This document shows, in pieces, positions 1-6,552 of a DNA stretch of 9,898 nt. The notes beneath the pieces were generated by a model. That model saw nothing but the letters and a program-made list of their open reading frames with translations. It had not been told where the DNA came from and ran no database searches. The position numbers and the translations under genes are program-made. The stretch comes from Pseudohongiella sp. (GTDB lineage: Bacteria > Pseudomonadota > Gammaproteobacteria > Pseudomonadales > Pseudohongiellaceae), in assembly GCA_030652635.1 (NCBI GenBank), contig JAUSPW010000591.1, positions 1 through 9,898 of the forward strand. The letters run 5' to 3'. Positions within the stretch are counted from its first letter, which is position 1. Each line of letters begins with the position of its first letter.

Positions 1-31
1 CGACCGACGCTGCGCAACTCACCCTCGTGCT

Positions 32-66
32 GCGCACTCGGAGTTCAAACAGTGCTCGCGTTTTTT
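32..66 (+). terminator. Terminator-like hairpin plus T-tract inside the left repeat
   Basis: CACT (35-38) pairs with AGTG (51-54). After a 2-nt CT bulge, GCG (32-34) pairs with CGC (57-59). Six Ts follow at 61-66. The stem is short and the loop is 12 nt, so it is weak for a rho-independent terminator. The right repeat copy conserves the pairing bases visible there and a T5 run. It would serve plus-strand transcription entering from the left, which cannot be seen. Confidence 0.35.
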
Positions 67-133
67 CGGTCGACCGCGCAGAGGATAAGCGCGGCCTGAT
101 TGGTCCGGTATTGCCACCCGCGCCCGACGCTCT
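33..133 (+). repeat. Left copy of a ~100-bp dispersed repeat, inverted relative to the right end
   Basis: Positions 33-108 match the reverse complement of 9824-9898 with about nine mismatches and one gap (roughly 87% identity). The alignment continues without gaps through 109-133 at about 68%. The longest exact block is the 19 bases starting ATAAGCGCGGCC. The copy contains a terminator-like hairpin followed by six Ts (32-66) and an imperfect hairpin CGGCC/GGTCCG (92-107). It lies downstream of the acyl-CoA dehydrogenase gene and reads against it. No reading frame is shared between the copies, so it is probably a non-coding repeat. The outer limit may extend to position 1 or beyond. Confidence 0.8.
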
Positions 134-143
134 TTTGTGTCGG
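124..143. other. Seven-pair hairpin between the left repeat and the acyl-CoA dehydrogenase stop
   Basis: CCGACGC (124-130) pairs with GTGTCGG (137-143), including one G-T pair, around the loop TCTTTT. Outer CCG (118-120) and CGG (144-146) can extend it across a 3-nt bulge. It lies 17 bases past the stop codon of the minus-strand gene ending at 160, but no U-tract follows in that direction. It may stabilise the mRNA end or form the end of the repeat rather than a classical terminator. Confidence 0.4.
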
Positions 144-159
144 CGGAGGCTGTTCCCGA

Positions 160-1305
160 TCAGAATCCTCGCAGCGACCCGTATCTGTCCCGATGGAACA
201 GTGCGTCACCTAGCGTCTGCTGTGCAACTCTCGCCCGTTTCAGGAAAAAACCAAGGTCGAACTCGTCAGTCATGCCGATGCCACCATGCATCTGGACGCC
301 TTCGTTGCTGATCAAGGCAGAAACTTCGGAGAGTTTGGCTTTGCACATGCTTGCCAGCGCGGGAATATCTTGGGCATCGTCACCACGATCCAGTTCTGAA
401 AGCGCTTTGCGCACCAGCGATTTGCATAACTCAATTTCTGAATACATCAGGGCCGCGCGATGCTGAAGGGCTTGGAACGCACCAATCTGGACACCGAACT
501 GTGTGCGTTGCTTCAGGTAGTCTACGATGCGATCAAATACTTCCTGCATGCTGCCCAGCATTTCGGCAGACAAACCGATACGTCCAATATCAAGGGTACG
601 CTCCAGCGCGGGCCAGCCAGCACCTTCGGCGCCTAATAATGCACTTGCTGGCACGTTTACCTTGTCAAAACTGACGTTGGCGGCGTTGCGGCTGTCGACC
701 ATGCTCAGCGGCTGGATGTTAATGCCAGGGGTAGTGGCATCGACCACAAGCAGACTGATGCCGTTGTGATCACCGGCTTTGCCGGCGCTGCGGGCAACCA
801 CAACAAATTGATCAGCAGCAGCTGCGTCGAGCACAAACTTCTTAACGCCATTCAGTTCATATCCTTCAGCAGTTTTCACTGCGCTGAGCGCTATCTGCGC
901 CGGATTGTGGAAAGCGCCTTCTTCCAGTGCAAACGCCACAATGGATTCACCTGCAGCAATCGTTGGCAACATTGCTGCCTTTTGCGCATCACTGCCCGCC
1001 AGATTGATTGCGGTGGCGCTCAACAAAATGCTTGATACCAGTGGCGTTGGCACCAGGGTGCGCCCCGTTTCTTCCAGCACAATACCCAATCCGGAATAAC
1101 CGAACTCAAACCCACCGTAGGCTTCCGGGATGGTCATACCGGCCCAGCCCAGGGCTACCATGCTCTGCCAGAGTTCTTTGGAGAACCCCAGCGGATCTTT
1201 TGTATCACGGATTTTGCGCAGCACCGCAACCGGCGCCTGCTCGCGGCAGAAGCTGCGGGCGGATTCCTGCAACATCAGCTGATCTTCATTGAATACTAAT
1301 GACAT
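160..1305 (-). CDS. Acyl-CoA dehydrogenase family protein, degenerate (probably partner) subunit
   Basis: This 381-residue protein has the three-part acyl-CoA dehydrogenase fold: helical N-terminus (about 1-120), beta middle (about 121-220) and C-terminal helical bundle (about 230-375). The Arg-containing RTQFGVQI (267-274) with FQ at 277-278, and HGGIGMTDEFD (340-350), are typical of the family. The middle-domain FAD loop, normally TEPGAGSD-like, reads FALEEGAFHNPAQ (125-137), and no EGT-type C-terminal glutamate motif is seen. It starts with ATG at 1305, with GGGAG upstream, 14 bp after the other dehydrogenase, so the two are cotranscribed and probably co-assemble. The likely role is alpha,beta-dehydrogenation of an acyl-CoA, perhaps as the non-catalytic half of an alpha2beta2 enzyme. 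The substrate is unknown. Confidence 0.9.
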   Translation of the reverse strand: MSLVFNEDQLMLQESARSFCREQAPVAVLRKIRDTKDPLGFSKELWQSMVALGWAGMTIPEAYGGFEFGYSGLGIVLEETGRTLVPTPLVSSILLSATAINLAGSDAQKAAMLPTIAAGESIVAFALEEGAFHNPAQIALSAVKTAEGYELNGVKKFVLDAAAADQFVVVARSAGKAGDHNGISLLVVDATTPGINIQPLSMVDSRNAANVSFDKVNVPASALLGAEGAGWPALERTLDIGRIGLSAEMLGSMQEVFDRIVDYLKQRTQFGVQIGAFQALQHRAALMYSEIELCKSLVRKALSELDRGDDAQDIPALASMCKAKLSEVSALISNEGVQMHGGIGMTDEFDLGFFLKRARVAQQTLGDALFHRDRYGSLRGF

Positions 1306-1319
1306 GTTGTGCAGCTCCC

Positions 1320-2558
1320 TTATTGCTTGCCGATCATTGAGGTCATGTCGGGCAAGCCGAGCACACGTTTGGCGATGACGTTCAGCTGTACCTCGTAGGT
1401 GCCGCCTTCGATCGAGTTACCTTTGGAGCGCAACCATTCGCGCGCGACTGCGAGCTCTTCGGCAGCAAAGTCTGAGGCATCGTCTGTTAATGATTCCCAA
1501 CCCAGCGCTTGTGTACCCACCGCCTGCAGCAGCAATTCATAACGACGTTTGTTCAGCTCGCAGCCATAGTTTTTTAACATGGACGAGGTGGCATTAGGGC
1601 CTTTGCTGAGTTTGGCTTCCTGGGCAGAGCGCTGCGAGGTCAACGCAAAGGCCTCGCTGTCGATCTTGAACTGGGCAATCTGATCACGCAGTGCCGGGTC
1701 AGACAATTTGTTTGTGTCGCCGCGATACTTCATAGCGGTCTGTTCGAGGCTGCCGCTAAGTCCGCCACGATTATTGCGCCCACTGGTGAGACCAAACCCA
1801 GAAATCATGGTGCGTTCGTGTTGCAACAGACGCTTCGCTATCGTCCAGCCGTCGTTCAGGCGACCCACGACATTACGGGCGGGTACTCGCGCATCATCAA
1901 AAAAAGTTTCGCAAAACACCGAGTTGCCGCTGATCAACTTGATCGGTTTGGTGCTGACACCTGGCGTCTGCATATCAAACAAAATAAAGCTGATGCCGTT
2001 GTGTTTTGGCACTTCAAAATCCGTGCGCACAAGACAGAAAATCCAATCGGCTTTATCCGCGTAAGAGGTCCAGATTTTAGAACCATTGATAATGTAATCA
2101 TCACCATCCAGAATAGCTTTACACGCCAGACCCGCCAGATCAGATCCCGCACCAGGCTCGCTGTAACCCTGACACCAGCGGATTTCACCACGCACAATTT
2201 TCGGAATATGCTCCAGCTTCTGCTCATGTGTTGCCATTTCCAGCAATACAGGCCCAAGCATACTGATACCAAAACTGACCAGCGGCGGCCGCGCACTGAT
2301 GCGTTGCATCTCTTCCGCCAGAATCAGACTCTGCCCCTTGTCCAGACCACCACCACCGTACTCAGACGGCCACGTCGGGCAGGTCCAGCCTTTGCCAGCC
2401 ATGCGGTCGAGCCACAGTTTACTGTCAGGATTTTTGAATACTGCGTGACGACCACCCCAGACCACTTCGTCTTCGGGAGCGGGGGTACGCATGGATGCTG
2501 GACAGTTCTCCTCCAGCCAGGCGCGGGTTTGTGCGCGGAAAGATTCCAGATCAGACAA
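1320..2558 (-). CDS. Acyl-CoA dehydrogenase, FAD-binding catalytic subunit
   Basis: This 412-residue flavoenzyme would oxidise an acyl-CoA to the 2-enoyl-CoA and pass electrons to electron-transfer flavoprotein. The FAD/substrate loop GYSEPGAGSD (131-140) is intact, followed by NGSKIWTS (158-165), and LLQHER (244-249) falls in the C-terminal domain. The C-terminus holds IEGGTYEVQLN (383-393), where Glu384 matches the catalytic base of MCAD-like enzymes. The start appears to be TTG at 2558: AGGGG lies 9-10 nt upstream and no better start is evident. It is first in a two-gene operon with the degenerate dehydrogenase. Pairs like this are known from CoA-linked steroid side-chain degradation (ChsE/FadE heterotetramers), but a fatty or aromatic acyl-CoA is equally possible. 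Confidence 0.92.
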   Translation of the reverse strand: MSDLESFRAQTRAWLEENCPASMRTPAPEDEVVWGGRHAVFKNPDSKLWLDRMAGKGWTCPTWPSEYGGGGLDKGQSLILAEEMQRISARPPLVSFGISMLGPVLLEMATHEQKLEHIPKIVRGEIRWCQGYSEPGAGSDLAGLACKAILDGDDYIINGSKIWTSYADKADWIFCLVRTDFEVPKHNGISFILFDMQTPGVSTKPIKLISGNSVFCETFFDDARVPARNVVGRLNDGWTIAKRLLQHERTMISGFGLTSGRNNRGGLSGSLEQTAMKYRGDTNKLSDPALRDQIAQFKIDSEAFALTSQRSAQEAKLSKGPNATSSMLKNYGCELNKRRYELLLQAVGTQALGWESLTDDASDFAAEELAVAREWLRSKGNSIEGGTYEVQLNVIAKRVLGLPDMTSMIGKQ

Positions 2559-2721
2559 GATGTTGTTCCCCTGTTTTGCCTATTGTTGTCTTTGTAGTTT
2601 AACGATCGAACGGCCACTCGAAGTGTAGCAATCGATGCTTTGACAAGCCAGACAGCTTGGTCGTTACAACGGAGAATTTATTCAGGAAAACCTGGCAGGC
2701 AGTCGTCTATGCTAATCAAGC

Positions 2722-2750
2722 TTGCCTGATATCCAAAGGCAGACTACTAT
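2722..2750 (+). promoter_or_regulatory. Predicted sigma-70 promoter of the toxin-antitoxin operon
   Basis: TTGCCT (2722-2727) is separated by 17 bp from TACTAT (2745-2750), each matching four of six consensus bases. Transcription would start near 2757, inside the first TTAGCTAA palindrome and about 30 bases before the antitoxin ATG. That is the usual geometry of a self-repressed toxin-antitoxin operon. Confidence 0.55.
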
Positions 2751-2774
2751 CTTAGCTAAACACACTTAGCTAAG
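2751..2774. promoter_or_regulatory. Tandem palindromic operator of the toxin-antitoxin operon
   Basis: The perfect palindrome TTAGCTAA occurs twice, at 2752-2759 and 2766-2773, each preceded by C. The two copies are 14 bp apart. They follow the -10 box directly, and the second overlaps the antitoxin's AAGG ribosome-binding sequence (2772-2775). Phd/YefM and VapB antitoxins bind short palindromes in their own promoters, so these are the likely autorepression sites. Confidence 0.6.
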
Positions 2775-2785
2775 GCGACTTTTAA

Positions 2786-3031
2786 ATGGAAACCGTCAAC
2801 ATGCACGAAGCCAAATCCCGGTTGTCACAACTGGTGGACAAAGCTGCCAAAGGCGAAACTGTTGTGATTGCAAAGGCTGGCGTCCCGGTAGCACGAGTTG
2901 TTGCAATTGACACTGTAGTCAACAAACCAAAGTGCCGCTTGGGTTTTCTCACCGGTCACATTCAGGTTCCCGATGATTTTGATCGTATAAGTGATACAGA
3001 GATTGCACAGCTTTTTGGTGAGTCGCGATGA
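2786..3031 (+). CDS. Antitoxin of the Phd/YefM (VapB-like) family
   Basis: This 81-residue protein has the two-part build of an antitoxin. The N-terminal Phd/YefM DNA-binding fold covers about residues 1-50, with the typical NMHEAKSRLSQLVDKAAKGE (5-24) followed by VVIAKAGVPVARVV. The acidic tail (about 53-81) contains GHIQVPDDFD and TEIAQLF, the part that usually wraps and blocks a PIN toxin. The ATG follows AAGG at a 10-nt spacing. Its TGA overlaps the toxin ATG in the ATGA arrangement, ensuring coupled translation. It should neutralise the downstream toxin and repress the operon through the TTAGCTAA palindromes. It is of normal length and shows no sign of damage. Confidence 0.93.
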   Translation: METVNMHEAKSRLSQLVDKAAKGETVVIAKAGVPVARVVAIDTVVNKPKCRLGFLTGHIQVPDDFDRISDTEIAQLFGESR

Positions 3032-3414
3032 ATCTGATGCTGGATACTCACCTGTTACTGTGGGCAGCCGGAAGCCCTGAGCGCTTGTCGGCCTCAACAA
3101 CTGCCTTGATCAATGACCATCACAACGTGCTGTATTTCAGCACAGCCAGCCTATGGGAGATTGTCATCAAGTCAGGATTGGGCAGAGACGACTTCCATGT
3201 TGATCCGCACCTGTTCCGGCGCGGATTGCTGGAGAACGGATATCTGGAATTGCCTATCCTGTCCCAGCATGTGCTAAGCGTTTCTCACTTGCCAGACATC
3301 CACAAGGACCCGTTCGATCGCATGTTGGTGGCACAAGCGCAATCCGAAGGATTTATGCTGCTGACGTCAGATGAGCGCGTCGCCAGTTACCCGGGGCCGG
3401 TGAAACTTGTTTGA
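3028..3414 (+). CDS. PIN-domain toxin, VapC-like ribonuclease
   Basis: This 128-residue single PIN domain carries all the expected acidic metal ligands: Asp6 in LMLDTH, Glu44 in ASLWEI, Asp97 in KDPFDRMLVAQA and Asp115 in LLTSDE. These proteins are Mg/Mn-dependent ribonucleases that inhibit growth by cutting RNA such as tRNA or rRNA; the target here cannot be read from sequence. GGTGAG (3017-3022) sits 5 nt before the ATG, favouring this start over the ATG three codons later. It overlaps the antitoxin by 4 nt. The HLLLWA and DPFDRML wording places it with PIN toxins that pair with Phd-type antitoxins. The system looks intact and potentially active. Confidence 0.93.
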   Translation: MNLMLDTHLLLWAAGSPERLSASTTALINDHHNVLYFSTASLWEIVIKSGLGRDDFHVDPHLFRRGLLENGYLELPILSQHVLSVSHLPDIHKDPFDRMLVAQAQSEGFMLLTSDERVASYPGPVKLV

Positions 3415-3434
3415 TACTTAATCCAATGCACACT

Positions 3435-3447
3435 GGCAACAATTGCC
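3435..3447. other. Small hairpin between convergent genes
   Basis: GGCAA and TTGCC form a perfect 5-bp stem around the loop CAA, 20 bases after the toxin stop and 23 before the end of the convergent transporter gene. There is no T-run on either side, so it is at best a weak shared transcription end. Confidence 0.2.
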
Positions 3448-3470
3448 CATAAACACATGCAACCCGCGAC

Positions 3471-4361
3471 TCAGCGCGCCAGCTGCCTGATCCAACGCGG
3501 CAGGCGGCCATCAATAAACATCAGCCCGACAAAGATCACAATCATGCCCACCACATGTGAGGGCAGGATGACTTCTCCCAGAAACCAGAATCCGAGAAGA
3601 ATCGCCGAGATGGGCGCAATGAGTGTGGTTGTTGAAAAATTGGTCGCGCCAACTTGCGGCAGCATCCTGTACATAATCTGAAAGGTAAATGCTGTCGATA
3701 TCAGGCCAATTGCCAGCGCCGCCATCCATGTCGTCGGCAGTACCATCACCGGCAAACCTTCTGCGAGAAACGCAATGGGCACAGTCACCACTGCGGCGCC
3801 GGTGAGTGCGATGGACGACAAGGCCGTTGCTTCGACATGGCGAAAACTCCGCACGATATTTAATGCCAACGCATAACAAAGCGTCGCCAGCAAACACGCA
3901 CCAATGGCCCACAACTTGGAGTTACCTTCCATCTGCAATGCAGGCGACGCCAGAATGGCTACGCCCGCAAAACCGGCCACCACGCCAACCGCCTTGCTCC
4001 AACTCAAGCGCTCACCATTAACCCAGTAGTGAGACACAATCACCGTCATGATCGGCGTCAAGGCATTCACAATCGCGGCCACGCCACTGGCGAGATTTGC
4101 CTGAGCCAGCGGAAACAAGGCAAACGGAATGGCATAGTTCAGCACACCCAACATACCCAGCTTGAACCACAGCATAGGATCTCGCGGCACCGACTTGCCC
4201 CGCACAACCAGAAACAGCCAGCAGCCAAGCGCACCAATGCTGACGCGCAGCGCCGTCACCCACAAGGGCCCCAGCTCACGAATCAATAAGGCATTAAAGA
4301 TAAAGGAACCGCCCCAGACTGCGCCTAAAAACACAATCCAGAACCACTGACGTGAAGTCAT
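3471..4361 (-). CDS. EamA/DMT-superfamily membrane transporter
   Basis: This 296-residue protein has about ten hydrophobic helices in two repeated halves (roughly 8-138 and 150-285), the length and plan of EamA (RhaT/YdcZ-like) permeases. FLGAVWGGSFIFNALLIREL near the N-terminus, PLWVTALRV (32-40) and the second-half NFSTTTLIAPISAILLGFWF (241-260) with GEVI are characteristic. Arg39 and Glu263 sit at the usual charged positions. The family exports metabolites such as amino acids, nucleosides or drugs; the substrate cannot be inferred. The ATG at 4361 follows GGTGA with 7 nt spacing. It is monocistronic, with its own predicted promoter, and converges on the toxin gene. Confidence 0.92.
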   Translation of the reverse strand: MTSRQWFWIVFLGAVWGGSFIFNALLIRELGPLWVTALRVSIGALGCWLFLVVRGKSVPRDPMLWFKLGMLGVLNYAIPFALFPLAQANLASGVAAIVNALTPIMTVIVSHYWVNGERLSWSKAVGVVAGFAGVAILASPALQMEGNSKLWAIGACLLATLCYALALNIVRSFRHVEATALSSIALTGAAVVTVPIAFLAEGLPVMVLPTTWMAALAIGLISTAFTFQIMYRMLPQVGATNFSTTTLIAPISAILLGFWFLGEVILPSHVVGMIVIFVGLMFIDGRLPRWIRQLAR

Positions 4362-4389
4362 GACAAATCACCAAAAAGAAAACGCGCGA

Positions 4390-4417
4390 ATTATGCGCCT
4401 CTTTCAGCAATCGTCAC
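4390..4417 (-). promoter_or_regulatory. Predicted promoter of the DMT transporter gene
   Basis: On the minus strand, GTGACG (4412-4417) and CATAAT (4390-4395) are separated by 16 bp. They match four and five of the six consensus bases respectively. The start codon is 28 bases beyond the -10 box, leaving a short leader with the GGTGA ribosome-binding site. Confidence 0.45.
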
Positions 4418-4526
4418 AGCCGTTTCTTGCTGTCATGCGCAATCCACCAGATGCTGTACCGAACCAGGAACCGGAGTGAGCGACAGCTGTGTGGACTCTC
4501 GGACATTCACAAGATGCGGCTGCAAT

Positions 4527-4549
4527 AAATCGAAGCTTCTGACTGAAGC
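4527..4549 (-). terminator. Possible weak terminator after the TetR gene
   Basis: GCTTC and GAAGC (4535-4539 and 4545-4549) form a perfect 5-bp stem around a 5-nt loop, 9 bases past the TetR stop codon. In the minus direction the stem is followed by TTCGATTTATTG, which is T-rich but not a clean U-tract. Nothing else resembling a gene is seen in 4362-4557. Confidence 0.3.
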
Positions 4550-4557
4550 GTCATAAC

Positions 4558-5235
4558 TCAAACCCACTCCGCCCGACCCAGCTTCTCCCGATCAAGCGCC
4601 GCCGCCACCCAAAAATCAAACGCAGCAAACACACACTGCTCACGCGTCATCCCCACCTTTTCAAAAGTTTTACGCCGCGCAGCATCCGTCATCAAAGTAA
4701 AATAACACGCCCAGGCAAACTCAACCTCCACATCATCACGCAGATACGGCGTCAACCGCTCACGCATTGCCCGCATACTTTCATACAAAGAATCGATATA
4801 AACCTTATACAAATCCGGATAACCCGTTTTCAGATCCAACCAGAATGCCGTTGAAAACTGCGCATCGTTTTCCACCCATACTTTGATCCGATAACGCAAA
4901 ATATCCATCAGATTGTTGGTCGCATAGGCAGTAATGGGTTTGTGCACCCGCGCCTCCCACCGCACAATCAACTCATGCACCAGTTCTTCCTTGTTCGTAA
5001 AGTACTTGTACAGTGTCTTGGTGCTCATCCGCAGAGAGCTGGCTAACTGGCCCATTGAAATCGAGCGAATTCCCAACACCTTCGCCTTACGCGCAAACTC
5101 ATCAACAATCTGATTTGCCACCCCGGCACTGCCGTCATCCGCAATTCTGCTGACCAGCTTGACAACCAGACTTTCGACCGGCCTTTCCACCGGGGAATGC
5201 GCCTGCGCATGTAACACTGCAGTAGTTGATGTCAT
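4558..5235 (-). CDS. TetR/AcrR-family transcriptional regulator
   Basis: This 225-residue protein has a typical TetR DNA-binding domain at about 42-90. Its helix-turn-helix runs from IRSISMGQLASSLRMSTKTL (56-75) into YKYFTNKEELVHELIVRW, the family's signature. The C-terminal 130 residues are helical and should form the ligand pocket and dimer interface; no specific ligand class is recognisable. The first 40 residues are an unusual extension, but the ATG at 5235 has GGAGA just upstream, so this start is acceptable. It lies 39 bp after the 419-residue exported protein gene on the same strand and is probably the last gene of that operon. It likely represses it, perhaps at the palindrome 9666-9695. 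Confidence 0.9.
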   Translation of the reverse strand: MTSTTAVLHAQAHSPVERPVESLVVKLVSRIADDGSAGVANQIVDEFARKAKVLGIRSISMGQLASSLRMSTKTLYKYFTNKEELVHELIVRWEARVHKPITAYATNNLMDILRYRIKVWVENDAQFSTAFWLDLKTGYPDLYKVYIDSLYESMRAMRERLTPYLRDDVEVEFAWACYFTLMTDAARRKTFEKVGMTREQCVFAAFDFWVAAALDREKLGRAEWV

Positions 5236-5274
5236 GGTTCTCCATATCGCTTCTTACACGTCTGTACGCCTCAC

Positions 5275-6534
5275 TCAGCGAGGCGGCAGTATGACGGCAT
5301 TTGGGCCTGCCTGGAACTCGGCATTAGGGTCTATCACCAGTCCATCAATGATTCGTGAACGGCCGACCATAGGCCCACCGTCCGCTGGCAATGCTGGCGC
5401 CTGATCCTTATAAGACACCACACGCGTAGCAACTTCGCTGGCATCAGGTGTCATCACAAATGCCGGCAAGGCATCAACGCGCAGCGCATAAGAAATATGC
5501 GTTTTTTCATCACGATTGCCCTCAGGATGATAGTCAGCACCTCGGCTCAGTGCGTAATACACCGCCGGCAACTCAACCCAGGTCAGTGATTCGATAACAG
5601 GACCACGCGCATTGACCCAGCCCTGATACACCGGCAGCCACGGACGGTAACCGCCCACATAACCACGCAGAGTGCCATCGTCCTTCATCTCAAGTTTGAT
5701 CTGGGCCTGCAGCAATTCCAGATCCCGCGTATAGCCCGGATCACGCAACATTACATGAGCAGGTTCACGGGACTCGATCACACCATCAACCGTGCGCGCC
5801 GGAAACAAGCCCTCATATTTGGCATGCGGTTGAATACGGTAGGTATAGTGCGGGGAGATGTTGCCATCACCGCCTTTCACCATATTGTCCTGGCTCATGT
5901 AAAAACCAACCATCACATTGCTGTCATTGGCAGGATCATTGCCCTCGCCGGACACCACGATTACCATCGTCCACGAGCCATTGCGCATACCGTCATTAAA
6001 CTGCATCGCGCCACTGGAAAGGCGTTCAGGCCCGCGATAAGTTTTCCAACAGCCCAGCGTTTGGTAAAAGGTATTGTCAATGCCCGGTTCACCCGTTGGG
6101 CTGACCAGACCGGTGTCGGTATTGCCGTCCAGATTGAGCCCCTCTGCCACATTTCCTGTCATCGGCACTAAACCAGGATCGGGATAGGTTGTGGGGTTCA
6201 CATAGACATTTGCACGGTCCTTACCACGAAACGCCATCTGGTTTTGACCATGAGAAGGATTGCGACTTGGATTGGCAGGATTGCGTAACCACTCCGCTTC
6301 CTCGCGCGTGTACCCTGCACGAATCAGCACTTCAACCCAATCCAGCTCGGGGTTAACGCCCTGTGGGCAATCGCTGCCAGGGCCTTCGATGCCCGTTTCA
6401 CCGGCAAAATACATGGCCGGTTCGTTCCATTCAATCACATAGGAACGTTGCCACTGCGCGTGGGCAGTCAGCGGCAACACCAGCGTTGTCACCGACAAAC
6501 AAACAGCTTTAACGAATTCGGTTCTGTTCAGCAT
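5275..6534 (-). CDS. Exported protein of unknown function, third gene of the DUF1592/DUF1552 operon
   Basis: I do not recognise the family. The 419-residue protein starts with a Sec signal peptide (positive MLNRTEFVK, hydrophobic 10-22, probable cleavage after AHA at 26). The mature part is soluble, rich in Trp, Tyr, Asp, Gly and Pro, and has no further membrane segments. It has two cysteines (56 in GSDCPQG and 162 in LGCWKTYRG), suitable for a disulfide. Asp/Asn-rich loops such as NLDGNTDTG (134-142) and GGDGN (221-225) could bind calcium, but this is speculative. ATG at 6534 is preferred over the preceding in-frame TTG at 6537, because the GGGGGA ribosome site is 7 nt from the ATG but only 4 from the TTG. 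It begins 18 bp after the DUF1552 stop, which implies a shared role. Confidence 0.85.
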   Translation of the reverse strand: MLNRTEFVKAVCLSVTTLVLPLTAHAQWQRSYVIEWNEPAMYFAGETGIEGPGSDCPQGVNPELDWVEVLIRAGYTREEAEWLRNPANPSRNPSHGQNQMAFRGKDRANVYVNPTTYPDPGLVPMTGNVAEGLNLDGNTDTGLVSPTGEPGIDNTFYQTLGCWKTYRGPERLSSGAMQFNDGMRNGSWTMVIVVSGEGNDPANDSNVMVGFYMSQDNMVKGGDGNISPHYTYRIQPHAKYEGLFPARTVDGVIESREPAHVMLRDPGYTRDLELLQAQIKLEMKDDGTLRGYVGGYRPWLPVYQGWVNARGPVIESLTWVELPAVYYALSRGADYHPEGNRDEKTHISYALRVDALPAFVMTPDASEVATRVVSYKDQAPALPADGGPMVGRSRIIDGLVIDPNAEFQAGPNAVILPPR

Positions 6535-6552
6535 CAATTTATCCCCCGAGCC

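Noticed and set aside
27..311. A plus-strand open frame of 94 residues running from the left repeat into the dehydrogenase gene
   Set aside because: It crosses a non-coding repeat and overlaps the conserved C-terminus of the dehydrogenase, and the right repeat copy does not preserve the frame.
1818..2597. A 259-residue plus-strand open frame opposite the catalytic dehydrogenase
   Set aside because: It lies almost entirely antisense to a gene with clear family motifs. Its translation is rich in Arg, Thr and His with no recognisable domain, and there is no convincing ribosome site.
2640..2669. Plus-strand TTGACA with TTACAA as the toxin-antitoxin promoter
   Set aside because: The -35 box is perfect but the -10 is poor and lies over 115 bp from the antitoxin ATG. 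The TTGCCT/TACTAT promoter beside the palindromes fits better.
2559..2700. A minus-strand promoter for the dehydrogenase operon
   Set aside because: TAAACT (2596-2601) and TACACT (2622-2627) resemble -10 boxes, but neither has an acceptable -35 at 16-18 bp. The promoter must be nearby but cannot be placed.
6535..6537. TTG at 6537 as the start of the 419-residue exported protein
   Set aside because: The adjacent ATG at 6534 is a stronger codon and better spaced from GGGGGA. The difference is one residue.
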